The notes under the pieces: model-generated
The model's database searches: none
What the model saw: only the letters and a program-made list of their open reading frames with translations
Told to the model about the DNA's origin: nothing
DNA from: CBDFKY01 sp965248995
Lineage (GTDB): Bacteria; Pseudomonadota; Alphaproteobacteria; Rickettsiales; UBA998
Assembly (NCBI GenBank): GCA_965248995.1
Contig: CBDFKY010000016.1
Coordinates: 124,001-188,000 of the forward strand
Length of the DNA stretch: 64,000 nt
Direction: 5' to 3'
Made by a program: the position numbers and the translations under genes
Shown here: positions 33,901 to 42,740 of the stretch, one piece after another
Position numbering within the stretch: the stretch's first letter is position 1
How the letters are laid out: each line of letters starts with the position of its first letter

Positions 33901-36087
33901 CTAACTTCTTTTTTCCCGGCGCGGGCGGTTATTACGAGGGCGGTCTGATCCGCGTCCGCCTTCATCCACCGCATCTTCCATGCCCGCGACCGTTTCCCCC
34001 GTTTCCTGATCCACTACTTTCATGGAAAGACGGAATTTACCGCGCGGATCCATTTCCATCAGTTTCACTTTGACGTGATCACCCACCTGCAGCACGGCGC
34101 TGACTTCGGAAACGCGCTCCACCGAAATCTGGCTGACATGCACCAGCCCTTCCTGAGAACCGAAAAAACGTACGAACGCGCCGAAATCGACGATGGTGAC
34201 CACTTCGCCGTCATAGACTTTGCCGACTTCCGGCTCCGCGACGATTCCGTAAATCCAGTCATAGGCCGCTTTGGCGGATTCCCCGTCCGTGGCGTAAATC
34301 CGCACCGAACCGTCATCTTCGATATCCACCTTCGCGCCAGTCTTTTCACAGATTTCACGGATGACTTTTCCGCCGCTTCCGATCACTTCCCGGATTTTTT
34401 CGCGGTTGATCTGCATCGTGGTCACGGTCGGCGCGTTTTTGCTGACCCCGCCGCGTGGAGCGTTCAACGCCTGTTCCATCGCGGAGAGGATCACGCTGCG
34501 GCCTTCGCTTGCCTGGCCGAGCGCCACTTTCATGATTTCTTCAGTGATGCCGTTGATCTTGATATCCATCTGCAGCGCGGTAACGCCCTGCGACGTGCCC
34601 GCCACCTTGAAATCCATATCGCCGAGGTGATCTTCATCGCCGAGAATATCGGAGAGCACGACGAACTTGTCTCCTTCCTTGATCAATCCCATCGCGATAC
34701 CTGCGACCGGACGGGGCAGGGGAACGCCGGCATCCATCATGGCGAGAGAAGAGCCGCAGACGGTGGCCATGGAAGAAGAGCCGTTGGATTCAGTGATTTC
34801 CGAAACCACGCGGATCGTATAAGGGAATTCCTCGGAAGTGGGGAGGAGAGGACGTATTGCCCGCCATGCCAGCTTGCCATGGCCGATCTCGCGGCGTCCC
34901 GGTGCGCGCATCGGGCTGGACTCGCCGACCGAGTAAGGAGGGAAATTGTAATGCAGCATGAACCGCTCTTTATATTCACCTTCGAGCGCGTCGATGATCT
35001 GTTCATCCTGCGACGTGCCGAGCGTCGTAACCACGATCGCCTGCGTCTCACCGCGGGTGAACAACGCCGACCCGTGCGTCTGCGGTAAAAAGCCCGCTTC
35101 CGCTTCGATACGGCGGACATCGGATAATCCGCGTCCATCAATCCGTTTTTTGGTGCTGATCAGATCACCGCGCACCACATCCATTTCAAGTTTCTTCACC
35201 GCGTCGCTGATTTTCACCGCCGGGTGCTGGCCCGCTTCAAACGAAGCGGCGATTTCTGAACGGATTTCATACAGGCGGGTGGAGCGTTCCTGTTTGTTGG
35301 TAAGCGCATACGCCTGACGGAATGATTGCTCGCCGATCTGTTTCGCCTGCGCGGCCACCGCGTCCCAATGCTCGTATTGTTTGACATCCCACGGATCTTT
35401 CGCGCAGCACTCGGCGAAATCGATGATCAGATTGATCACTTTCTGCATCTCGCGGTGCCCGTACATCACCGCTCCGAGCATCACTTCTTCGGACAGTTCC
35501 TTCGCTTCGGATTCCACCATCAGCACCGAACTCTGCGTTCCGGCGACGACCAGATCAAGATCGCTTATTTCACTGTCCACCATGGCGGGGTTCAATACGT
35601 ACTCCCCATCGATATACCCTACGCGCGCCGCGCCGACAGGCCCCATGAACGGAATACCGGAAATGGTCAGCGCTGCGGACGTACCGATAAGCGAGATCAC
35701 ATCGGGAATGGTGTTGCGGTCCGTGGAAAGAAGCGTACAGATGATTTGCGTATCGTTGCGGAATTCATCCGGGAACAAAGGACGGATCGGTCGGTCGATC
35801 AAACGTGACGTCAGCGTTTCCCTCTCAGATGGACGGCCTTCGCGTTTAAAGAAACCGCCGGGAATCTTGCCCGCCGCATAGGTCTTTTCCTGATAATGCA
35901 CCGTCAGCGGGAAAAAGTCGATATCCGGTCTCGCTTTCTTGGCAGAAACCACGGTACAGAGTACGACCACGTCGTCATAGGACACCATGACCGCGCCATC
36001 GGCCTGACGGGCGACTTTTCCGGTTTCCAGGGTAAGTGTTTTTCCGCCCCATTCGATGGATTTGCGGGTGACATTGAACATCGTCAT
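33901..36087 (-). CDS. pnp: Polyribonucleotide nucleotidyltransferase (PNPase)
   Basis: Phosphorolytic 3'-5' exoribonuclease and RNA polymerase of the degradosome. Two RNase PH domains are present, the first around GKVARQADGAVMVSYDDVV and GGFFKREGRPSERE, the second around GLSDVRRIEAEAGFLPQTHG, LFTRGETQAIV and LGDEDHLGDMDFKVAGTSQG with the catalytic acidic residues. These are followed by a KH domain (IREVIGSGGKVIREICEKTG) and an S1 domain (GEVVTIVDFGAFVRFFGSQE), ending in a basic, Arg-rich tail. 728 aa. AGGA lies about 10 nt before the ATG. The rpsO gene that normally precedes pnp is absent; the upstream 200 bases hold a gene remnant and then leuB in the other direction. Confidence 0.97.
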   Translation of the reverse strand: MTMFNVTRKSIEWGGKTLTLETGKVARQADGAVMVSYDDVVVLCTVVSAKKARPDIDFFPLTVHYQEKTYAAGKIPGGFFKREGRPSERETLTSRLIDRPIRPLFPDEFRNDTQIICTLLSTDRNTIPDVISLIGTSAALTISGIPFMGPVGAARVGYIDGEYVLNPAMVDSEISDLDLVVAGTQSSVLMVESEAKELSEEVMLGAVMYGHREMQKVINLIIDFAECCAKDPWDVKQYEHWDAVAAQAKQIGEQSFRQAYALTNKQERSTRLYEIRSEIAASFEAGQHPAVKISDAVKKLEMDVVRGDLISTKKRIDGRGLSDVRRIEAEAGFLPQTHGSALFTRGETQAIVVTTLGTSQDEQIIDALEGEYKERFMLHYNFPPYSVGESSPMRAPGRREIGHGKLAWRAIRPLLPTSEEFPYTIRVVSEITESNGSSSMATVCGSSLAMMDAGVPLPRPVAGIAMGLIKEGDKFVVLSDILGDEDHLGDMDFKVAGTSQGVTALQMDIKINGITEEIMKVALGQASEGRSVILSAMEQALNAPRGGVSKNAPTVTTMQINREKIREVIGSGGKVIREICEKTGAKVDIEDDGSVRIYATDGESAKAAYDWIYGIVAEPEVGKVYDGEVVTIVDFGAFVRFFGSQEGLVHVSQISVERVSEVSAVLQVGDHVKVKLMEMDPRGKFRLSMKVVDQETGETVAGMEDAVDEGGRGSDRPRNNRPRREKRS

Positions 36088-36120
36088 AATGAGGGCATCC
36101 TTCAGTGCTGGTAATATGAT

Positions 36121-36267
36121 TTAAGTAGGCAGCGCGAACACATGCTTGAACTTAAGCAAATGCACCGGCATTCCACCGTGCGACTTGATTAAATTCAGCA
36201 TGTCCGCCGCTGCCTGCACGCCTACATAGCCAAATTGCGGAGTGAGTTCAAGGTAAAAGAAACTTGC
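36121..36267 (-). pseudogene. Possible C-terminal remnant of a protein gene upstream of pnp
   Basis: On the minus strand a 48-codon stretch without a start codon reads SFFYLELTPQFGYVGVQAAA, then DMLNLIKSHGGMPVHLLKFK and ends HVFALPT before TAA. It looks like real coding sequence by composition, and a G-x-x-A-A-x-x-L/M-x-x-L/I-I-K pattern recalls the C-terminal lobe of LacI/periplasmic-binding-like proteins, but that link is weak. With no initiation site and a stop immediately upstream, it would be a relic or part of a frameshifted gene; it fills the gap where rpsO would be expected. Confidence 0.35.
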
Positions 36268-36298
36268 CTAACCGTTGAGGATTCTCTAAATATGCCGG

Positions 36299-37418
36299 AT
36301 GAAACAAAAACATATTCTCCTTCTTCCGGGCGACGGTATCGGTACGGAAAGTGATACGCGAAGCGGCGAAAGTACTGGCGTGGTTCAGTGAAAACGGCCT
36401 TGTGACATTTACCACCGATGAAGCCCTGCTCGGCGGCGCTGCATATGATGCGACCGGCACGCCGTTTCCGGAAGAAACCCTGACGAAAGCCCGCGCTGCG
36501 GACGCGATTCTGCTCGGCGCGGTCGGCGGTCCGAAATGGGAAGGGCTGGAATATGCGGTGCGGCCCGAGCGCGGCCTGCTCGGCATCCGGAAAGAACTGG
36601 GATTGTTCGCCAATCTCCGCCCCGCCTTATGTTTCGAAGCGCTGGTCGATGCCTCGACGCTGCGCCCGGAAGTGGTGGCAGGACTCGATATCATGATCGT
36701 GCGGGAACTGACCGGCGGCATCTATTTCGGCGAACCGCGGGGAGTTACTATAGAAAACGGTGAGCGCGTCGGGCGTAATACAGCGGTGTATCGCACGTCG
36801 GAAGTGCATCGCATCGCCCGTATCGCGTTCGACCTGGCGGCGAAACGCGGCGGGCGGGTCTGTTCGGTAGACAAGGCCAACGTGCTGGAAGTCACCGAAA
36901 TGTGGCGCGAGGAAGTGATCCATATCCGTGATACGGAATATCCGGACATCTCCCTCTCTCATATGTACGTGGATAATGCCGCCATGCAGCTGGTGCGTAA
37001 CCCGAAACAATTCGACGTCATGGTGACCAGTAATTTATTCGGCGACGTGCTCTCAGATTGCGCCGCGATGCTGACGGGGTCGCTCGGCATGCTCCCTTCC
37101 GCATCGCTGGGCGCTCCCGATACAAACGGAAAAATGCACGCGCTTTACGAGCCGGTGCATGGCTCCGCGCCCGATATCGCCGGTCAGGACAAAGCCAATC
37201 CGCTTGCCACCATCCTCTCGATCGGCATGATGCTGCGCTACTCGTTCGGAATGCTGAAAGAGGCGGATCTTCTGGATGCGGCCGTCGCAGCGGTGCTGGA
37301 TCAAGGGGTACGCACCGGCGACATCATGGGGAAAGGATGCCGTCTGGTAGGGACGCAGGCAATGGGGGACGCGGTGGTTTCCGCGCTGGAAACTTCCAAA
37401 CACCAGCTGGCCGCTTAA
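36299..37418 (+). pseudogene. leuB: 3-isopropylmalate dehydrogenase, frameshifted near the N-terminus
   Basis: Leucine biosynthesis enzyme oxidatively decarboxylating 3-isopropylmalate. The main frame from 36351 carries the rest of the family: LLGAVGGPKW, RPERGLLGIRKELGLFANLRP, RELTGGIYFGEPRG, VCSVDKANVLEVTEMWREEV, SHMYVDNAAMQL and NLFGDVLSDCAAMLTGSLGM. Its N-terminus is missing there but found in the preceding frame from ATG 36299: MKQKHILLLPGDGIGTE. The two join exactly if one A of the run at 36348-36350 is removed, giving G-T-E-V-I-R-E-A-A-K and a normal-length 372-aa protein. The rest of the gene is undamaged, so a sequencing error or a very recent mutation is more likely than old decay. 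MAPEG and asd genes follow. Confidence 0.9.
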
Positions 37419-37423
37419 GTTTT

Positions 37424-37840
37424 ATGATCGTCACCGCATTCTATGCCGGTCTTTATGCCTTAATGCTGGTAGGTTTATCCGTCGCCGTCATCCGTTGCCG
37501 GGTTCGTCATAAAGTCGCTCTGCTGGATGGCGGTGTCGCTGAATTATCCTATCACACCCGCGCCCATGCGAATTTTACGGAATATGCGCCGATGGTGCTG
37601 ATACTGATCGGAACTGGCGAGATGCTGCACAGTTCCCATTATCTGCTGCATGCGCTGGGCATCGCTTTCCTGATAGGGAGAATTTCTCATTTCTACAGTC
37701 TGACCCTCCGTGAACCGCGTACGAAAGCACAAGGCCGCCCGGATTTAAAGTTTCGTCAACTGGGAATGGCGCTTACGTTTACCGTATTGACGGTCGGAGC
37801 GTTGAACGCACTTGTTGTATCGCTCCCGGTAATATTGTAA
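37424..37840 (+). CDS. MAPEG-family membrane protein
   Basis: A 138-residue inner-membrane protein with four predicted helices (about residues 3-23, 52-68, 69-85, 112-133). The MAPEG hallmark R-A-H-A-N-F-T-E-Y-A-P (here H-T-R-A-H-A-N-F-T-E-Y-A-P near residue 45) is intact, as in bacterial YecN-like proteins and glutathione-transferase-type MAPEG enzymes. The ATG lies 5 bases after the leuB stop, so it may be co-transcribed. The enzymatic role of bacterial members is mostly unproven. Confidence 0.88.
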   Translation: MIVTAFYAGLYALMLVGLSVAVIRCRVRHKVALLDGGVAELSYHTRAHANFTEYAPMVLILIGTGEMLHSSHYLLHALGIAFLIGRISHFYSLTLREPRTKAQGRPDLKFRQLGMALTFTVLTVGALNALVVSLPVIL

Positions 37841-37883
37841 GAAAGAAGAAGGTTTTAACAAAACAGTGAAATAATGGAGTTTC

Positions 37884-37909
37884 GTTATTCCCGCGAAGGC
37901 GGGAATGAC
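37884..37909. repeat. Palindromic repeat of the CCCGCGAAGGCGGG family
   Basis: Arms GTTATTCCCGC and GCGGGAATGAC pair with one mismatch around a GAAG tetraloop. This is the widespread short palindromic repeat found dispersed in many proteobacterial genomes; only one copy is recognised in this window. It lies between the MAPEG gene and asd, with no U-tract, so it is better read as a dispersed repeat than as a terminator. Confidence 0.8.
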
Positions 37910-37957
37910 AACATATACTGGGTTTAGACCTTCGGAAAAATACCTGTAAATAAATGG

Positions 37958-39007
37958 ATGAAAATGATGGCATATAAAGTAGCGGTGGTCGGTGCGACGG
38001 GGAACGTCGGGCAGGAAATGCTTTCCATTCTCGCCGAGCGTGAGTTTCCCGTGAGAGAAGTAGTGGCGCTGGCGTCTACGGCTTCTTTGGGCAAGGAAGT
38101 CAGTTTCGGTGAGGAGCGGACGTTGAAATGCCAGGTATTGGAGCATTATGATTTTTCGGATACGGACATCGCGCTGTTTTCGCCCGGCGCGGCGGTATCC
38201 AAAATCTATGCGCCAAAAGCCGCCGCGCAGGGCTGCGTAGTGATCGACAACACGTCGCATTTCCGTATGCATGAAAACGTGCCGCTGGTCGTGCCGGAGG
38301 TCAATGCCCATGCGCTGCGTAATTTCCGCGAAAGCAATATCATCGCCAATCCGAACTGTTCCACCATTCAGATGGTGGTCGCACTTAAGCCATTGGAAGA
38401 ACTCGCACCCATCAAGCGCGTGGTGGTCTCGACCTATCAATCCGTTTCCGGAGCGGGACGGGATGCGATGGATGAACTCTATGAACAGACCAAGAAGCTG
38501 TTTTTCAATGAACATGGGGAATTCCGCAATTTTACGAAACAGATCGCTTTCAATGTCATTCCGCATATCGACGTGTTTCTGGAAAACGGCGATACCAAGG
38601 AAGAATGGAAAATGCAGATGGAAACCCGCAAGATTATGGAAGCGGAGATCGCCCTAAGCGCCACCTGCGTGCGCGTGCCGGTATTCCTGTGCCATGCCGA
38701 ATCGGTCAACGTGGAGTTTGAAGCGGCGGTAAGTATCGAGGATGCGTTTAATGCACTTGAAGAAGCCGAAGGGGTGGTGTTGATGGACCGCCGTGAGGAT
38801 GGCGGATACGTGACGCCGCAGGAATGTGCGGGTGAGGACGGCGTGTTCATCTCCCGTCTGCGTCAGGACACCAGCGTTCCCTACGGTCTGAACATGTGGA
38901 TCGTCTCCGATAACCTGCGAAAAGGAGCCGCTCTCAATGCCGTTCAGATTGCGGAAACGCTTATCGAAAAATATGGTTTGATGCCAAAACAGGCGAACGC
39001 CGCATAA
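37958..39007 (+). CDS. asd: Aspartate-semialdehyde dehydrogenase
   Basis: Reduces aspartyl phosphate to aspartate semialdehyde, the branch point to lysine/diaminopimelate, methionine and threonine. NADP-binding VVGATGNVGQEML lies near residue 10, LFSPGAAVSKIYAPKAA and VIDNTSHFRM follow, the catalytic cysteine is C134 in NPNCSTIQMVVALKPL, and later motifs include STYQSVSGAGRDAMDEL, CVRVPVFLCHAESVNVE (active-site His) and WIVSDNLRKGAALNAVQIAE. 349 aa. Three clustered ATGs allow starts at 37958, 37964 or 37967. In many alphaproteobacteria asd lies next to leuB, as here with one MAPEG gene between. Confidence 0.97.
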   Translation: MKMMAYKVAVVGATGNVGQEMLSILAEREFPVREVVALASTASLGKEVSFGEERTLKCQVLEHYDFSDTDIALFSPGAAVSKIYAPKAAAQGCVVIDNTSHFRMHENVPLVVPEVNAHALRNFRESNIIANPNCSTIQMVVALKPLEELAPIKRVVVSTYQSVSGAGRDAMDELYEQTKKLFFNEHGEFRNFTKQIAFNVIPHIDVFLENGDTKEEWKMQMETRKIMEAEIALSATCVRVPVFLCHAESVNVEFEAAVSIEDAFNALEEAEGVVLMDRREDGGYVTPQECAGEDGVFISRLRQDTSVPYGLNMWIVSDNLRKGAALNAVQIAETLIEKYGLMPKQANAA

Positions 39008-39023
39008 ACATAAGGATTATAGC

Positions 39024-39377
39024 ATGACGGACATTACACGGATCGAAGCGGGCTCCCGGATGAGCGAAGCGGTGATTTATGCAGGCAAAGTATATACTGC
39101 CGGGGTAATTGCGGACAAAACCGCAGGCCAGCCGGTGTATGAACAGACGCGCGAGGTTCTGGAACAGATCGACGCATTGCTGAGGGAGGCCGGAACGGAT
39201 AAAACCCGTATCTTGAAAGCGAATATCTGGCTGACCGATATCGGCACGTTCAGTGAGATGAACCGCGCATGGGACGCATGGGTGGTCGCCGGGCAGGCAC
39301 CCGCCCGCGCCACCGTCGAGGCGAAACTCTATGCACAAGGCTATGACGTTGAAATCATGATCGAAGCCGCACTATAA
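39024..39377 (+). CDS. RidA-family enamine/imine deaminase-like protein
   Basis: A 117-residue RidA-superfamily protein with the short-subgroup layout: M-S-E-A-V-I-Y-A-G-K-V-Y-T-A-G-V-I at the N-terminus, a helix QTREVLEQIDALLREAGTDK, ILKANIWLTDIGTFSEMN and A-R-A-T-V-E-A-K-L carrying the conserved substrate-binding Arg. It follows asd by 16 bases on the same strand. It belongs to a different subgroup from the 154-aa protein at 16563. Substrate unknown. Confidence 0.88.
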   Translation: MTDITRIEAGSRMSEAVIYAGKVYTAGVIADKTAGQPVYEQTREVLEQIDALLREAGTDKTRILKANIWLTDIGTFSEMNRAWDAWVVAGQAPARATVEAKLYAQGYDVEIMIEAAL

Positions 39378-39434
39378 TGGCATAAGGTTTATAATTTTAT
39401 GGGGTTTTCGCCTTTTTTAAGGTAGAATGCTTCC

Positions 39435-39845
39435 ATGGAACATCTGCACACGCTGATTAAACTGAAAAAGCGTGAAGTGGATGTGTTTCGCAAGCAGCTG
39501 GGGCATTTACGCGAACAGCGCGAATTTCTGGAACAACTCCACGAAATGTTTGAGAATGATCTGCGGAGCGAAGTGCAGCTTGCCGCCTCCCTTACGCAGA
39601 TGAGCGGGTTTTTCGGTCAGTATTCAGATGCGATCAAGAAAAAACAGGCATTGATTACGGAACAGATGCGTAATATCGACCGTCAGATGGAAATCATCGC
39701 CGAACAGATGCGCCTTGTCTTCGGCGAACAGAAAACCTATGAAATCGTATTGGAACGGAAAAAAGCGGAAGCGATACGGATACAGGAACAGCGTGAGCAG
39801 GAATTCATGGATGAACTATCGAGCAGGAAACACAGTAATGCGTAA
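39435..39845 (+). CDS. FliJ-like coiled-coil protein
   Basis: A 136-residue, highly charged, entirely helical protein: L-I-K-L-K-K-R-E-V-D at the start, then two long coiled-coil helices separated near residue 60-70 (Q-M-S-G-F-F-G-Q-Y). Size, antiparallel coiled-coil layout and the L-x-K-L-K/R opening match FliJ, the flagellar export chaperone/ATPase cofactor, but low-complexity coiled coils align with many families. A possible fliX fragment occurs at the left edge. No Shine-Dalgarno; TAGAAT at 39423-39428 ends 6 nt before the ATG. The lipoprotein gene overlaps its last codons. Confidence 0.5.
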   Translation: MEHLHTLIKLKKREVDVFRKQLGHLREQREFLEQLHEMFENDLRSEVQLAASLTQMSGFFGQYSDAIKKKQALITEQMRNIDRQMEIIAEQMRLVFGEQKTYEIVLERKKAEAIRIQEQREQEFMDELSSRKHSNA

Positions 39846-40254
39846 CGTATCGGCATCCCTGGCCATCGTCTGCCTTTCTTTGACACTCACCGGCTGTCTT
39901 ACCAGTTCGCGGGTGCAGAAAGACTATGTGGAGCAACGGGATGAATGTCGAGGTGTCGCGGATCGTAATGCCGGGCAGTTCCAGCCGCAGCAGGCGCCTT
40001 CGGAAGCGCTGGCGGTGAAAGGGAAAAACGCGGTGCTCGCCAAGATTTTCAGTGACTGCATGTTCATCAACGGCTGGGCGGTGGCCGCACCCAGCCAGAA
40101 GCCTTCCCCGCCGCGCGTCATCGCGGGAGGTAAACCGGAACTGGACCAGTTGAACGCTTCCGCCATGCGTCGCCCGGCTCCCGCGACCACGTACACTCCG
40201 CCGAGCTCACCGCTGCCCGCGAACAGGCAGCCGATCAATCCCGCGCGGCAGTAA
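39838..40254 (+). CDS. Small predicted lipoprotein
   Basis: A 138-residue protein with a lipoprotein signal: MRNVSASLAIVCLSLTLTGC with the lipobox L-T-G-C and cleavage before Cys20. The mature part has a short charged region (YVEQRDECRGVADRN), a second Cys pair (C37 and C75 region, S-D-C-M-F) and a Pro-rich C-terminus probably disordered in the periplasm. The start ATG overlaps the end of the FliJ-like gene by 8 bases and its stop shares bases with the queD start, so the three are tightly linked. No family recognised. Confidence 0.8.
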   Translation: MRNVSASLAIVCLSLTLTGCLTSSRVQKDYVEQRDECRGVADRNAGQFQPQQAPSEALAVKGKNAVLAKIFSDCMFINGWAVAAPSQKPSPPRVIAGGKPELDQLNASAMRRPAPATTYTPPSSPLPANRQPINPARQ

Positions 40255-40685
40255 TGATGGGGATTACCTGCACCCGCCGTATAGAATTCGACGCCGCACA
40301 CCGCGTGATGCTGCATGAGAGCAAATGCAGGTTTCTACATGGCCATCGCTACGTGATCGAGGCGACATTTTACGCATCCGAGCTGGACAGCCTCGGCAGG
40401 ATAGTGGATTTCGGGGTGATTAAATCCGTCCTCGGTACCTGGGTAGAAAAATACTGGGACCATACGACCATTCTCTTTGAGGCCGACAGGCCGCTCGGCG
40501 AGATGATCGAGGCGCAGTTACAACAGGCGATTTTTTATCTGCCGTCCAATCCCACCGCCGAGAATATGGCCGCTTATCTCCTGCACACGGTGTGTCCGCA
40601 GTTATTTGGGGCACATCCCGTACGATGCGAAAAGATCCGTTTGTGGGAAACGCCGAACTGCTATGCGGAAGCTCTCATCGCGTAG
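40254..40685 (+). CDS. queD: 6-carboxy-5,6,7,8-tetrahydropterin synthase (QueD/PTPS family)
   Basis: Second step of queuosine (7-deazaguanine) biosynthesis, or a PTPS relative. Zinc ligands are H16 (F-D-A-A-H), H29 and H31 (F-L-H-G-H), the catalytic Cys is C25 in the S-K-C-R-F-L-H-G-H motif, V-D-F-G near residue 65, a W-D-H-T-T-I-L stretch near 85 contributing the catalytic Asp-His, and W-E-T-P-N-C-Y-A near the C-terminus with the substrate-binding Glu. 143 aa, normal. Other queuosine genes are not in the window. The 3' end overlaps convergent dsbD by 11 bases. Confidence 0.92.
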   Translation: MMGITCTRRIEFDAAHRVMLHESKCRFLHGHRYVIEATFYASELDSLGRIVDFGVIKSVLGTWVEKYWDHTTILFEADRPLGEMIEAQLQQAIFYLPSNPTAENMAAYLLHTVCPQLFGAHPVRCEKIRLWETPNCYAEALIA

Positions 40686-42705
40686 CATTCTTTACCAGCT
40701 CGCGCGTGAGAATTTGTGGCAGTATCACAGGCGCCTTATGGCTGGCGTAATAAAGATACATGGGCACACCCGCCCTTCCATGTGCCTGCAACAGTGCGGT
40801 AATCGCCGGATCACGGTTGGTCCAGTCCGCTTCCATGACGGTGATGCCTTGCATATGGAGATAGCTCTTCACTTCATCCGTATTCAGTACCAGCTTTTCA
40901 TTGATTTTACAGGTGATACACCAGTCCGCCGTCGCATAGAGAAAAACCGGTTTTCCCTGCGCCGTCAGCCTATTGAGCTTTTCTTCCGAATAACGTTCCG
41001 CGTACGCATGCACGCTTTCCCCCGTACCCAGCCCGGCGACGAGATGCAGAGAATGATAAATGAGAGCAATCAACAAAGCTCCCATCACCAGACGCTTAAA
41101 CCGCGTGCGGGCGATAGCCGCGCTCCATAGCAGCAGTGCGGCGAACACGGAAGCGCTGAGCAGGATGGCGAGCGCGTCCGCTCCCGCCTGCCGGGTGAGT
41201 ACCCATGCGAGCCAGGCGGCGGTTCCATACATGGGGAATGCCAGAAACTGCTTGAGATGCAGCATCCAGACGCCGGGTTTCGGCAGCAGGCGACCGTAAG
41301 CGGGAAACGCGGTTAGAAGCAGGAAAGGCAGCGCGAGTCCGAATCCCAGCATCATAAAAACGGCGAACAGCAATGCAGGAGAGGCGGAAAGCGCGAAACC
41401 GAGAGCCGACGCCATAAATGGCGCGGTACAGGGCGTGGCGACCATCACGGCCAGTATGCCGGTGATAAAGCTGCCCGATGCGGTCGGGCTTGCGCTCAAG
41501 GACTGGCCGGCATTGCCGAGAAGGACGGGGAATTCGAACATGCCTGAAAGATTCAGTCCCACCAGAAACATCAGCAGGGAAAGAAACGTGACGAACGCGG
41601 GGGACTGCAGTTGAAAGCCCCACCCCACATGCGTCCCGGCCTGCTGCAGAAAGATAAGCGTCACGGCAAACGAGGCGAAGCTGAGCATCACTCCTGCCGT
41701 ATAAGCGAGCCCATGCGTAAACATGTGTCTCTGCGTCTGGTCCGCCGTCCGTATGAGCGAAAGTGCTTTCAACGACAATATCGGCAGTACGCAAGGCATC
41801 AGATTCAGCAGCAGGCCGCCACCGAAAGCGAGCAGCAGGGCTGCCTCAAGTGACAACGGATTTTCCACATCCGGTACTTTTGTCGATGAAAAGGAAGAGG
41901 CGGGGAGGGAAGATCCTTGTATCGCGGCAAGCTTATATGCCTTCCCGCTCTCCGTATCTTTCAAAATGCCACCAAAAGATTCTTTAACCGGGCTCTCACC
42001 CCGTGCGAAACGCAGCGTCACCCCTTTTGCGTCTTTAACGATCGCGGGTGAGGTTTCATTGCTGATGATTCCATTTTCAAAGGGAAAGAAAGAAAGAGAA
42101 GTACTTAAATGCGCATCGGGAATTGTCAGGATAAAGGATTCTTTCGTAGCGGTATAAGTCGCGCTTGTGTTCAGCGAAACGGGAAGAGTGGCGAGCGCTT
42201 CGTGGAAAGCGGGATCAATATTTCCAGGCGTGGAGCTTACCGGCAATTCAAGTGAAAGGTTCGCATGTTCAGGAATGCAGATGTCGGCGCACGCCAGCCA
42301 TTCCGCTTTGGCACTCAACGGGTAAGTAGGCGCGTTTAAAGTGTCCCCGGGAGTAATGCGGATAAAATGCCAGGCGTCACGACTATACCCGTAATTGACG
42401 ATTCCCGACAGCACGAGCCGTTCCGGTGCGGGCCATTCGATCTCACCGGCCTTGAACCCTTCCGGTAATGTCAGACGTATGCCGGTCGGAATGCCTGAAT
42501 CACCGGAGTTTTTCCAGTAGGTATGCCACCCTTCTTTTAACTGCAGGTGCAGCGCGATCCAGAAGGGCTGGCGGGCGCTGATGCTGTCTCGGTCCACGAC
42601 CAGCGTGGCGGTCGTCTGATTGGAGATGACCGCATCGCTTGCGATTAACGCATATGCGGGAACAGCAAAGCTTAGCAATAGGAGGAAAGCGAAAAGCAAA
42701 CGCAT
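40675..42705 (-). CDS. DsbD-family thiol:disulfide interchange protein
   Basis: Transfers reducing electrons across the inner membrane to periplasmic partners. A signal peptide (MRLLFAFLLLLSFAVPAYA) leads into an N-terminal beta domain (residues 20-265) with W-L-A-C-A-D-I-C-I-P near residue 135, where a Cys pair would be the redox site. The central part has eight membrane helices opening with L-N-L-M-P-C-V-L-P-I-L-S-L-K and a matching A-T-P-C-T-A-P-F, carrying the membrane cysteines. The C-terminal thioredoxin domain has W-C-I-T-C-K-I-N near residue 598. 676 aa. The layout fits the ScsB/DsbD class found in alphaproteobacteria. No Shine-Dalgarno stands out. Confidence 0.9.
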   Translation of the reverse strand: MRLLFAFLLLLSFAVPAYALIASDAVISNQTTATLVVDRDSISARQPFWIALHLQLKEGWHTYWKNSGDSGIPTGIRLTLPEGFKAGEIEWPAPERLVLSGIVNYGYSRDAWHFIRITPGDTLNAPTYPLSAKAEWLACADICIPEHANLSLELPVSSTPGNIDPAFHEALATLPVSLNTSATYTATKESFILTIPDAHLSTSLSFFPFENGIISNETSPAIVKDAKGVTLRFARGESPVKESFGGILKDTESGKAYKLAAIQGSSLPASSFSSTKVPDVENPLSLEAALLLAFGGGLLLNLMPCVLPILSLKALSLIRTADQTQRHMFTHGLAYTAGVMLSFASFAVTLIFLQQAGTHVGWGFQLQSPAFVTFLSLLMFLVGLNLSGMFEFPVLLGNAGQSLSASPTASGSFITGILAVMVATPCTAPFMASALGFALSASPALLFAVFMMLGFGLALPFLLLTAFPAYGRLLPKPGVWMLHLKQFLAFPMYGTAAWLAWVLTRQAGADALAILLSASVFAALLLWSAAIARTRFKRLVMGALLIALIYHSLHLVAGLGTGESVHAYAERYSEEKLNRLTAQGKPVFLYATADWCITCKINEKLVLNTDEVKSYLHMQGITVMEADWTNRDPAITALLQAHGRAGVPMYLYYASHKAPVILPQILTRELVKNATR

Positions 42706-42740
42706 GTTTTATCTTATCATTTTTTTTGAAATATTCACAA

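Noticed and set aside
34075..35088. 337-codon open frame on the plus strand opposite pnp
   Set aside because: Shadow of pnp codon usage; no recognisable protein features.
37884..37909. Terminator after the MAPEG gene
   Set aside because: The stem lacks a U-tract, and the sequence belongs to a dispersed repeat family.
37745..38566. 273-codon frame on the minus strand over asd and the palindromic repeat
   Set aside because: Antisense to asd; its tail is merely the translated dispersed repeat.
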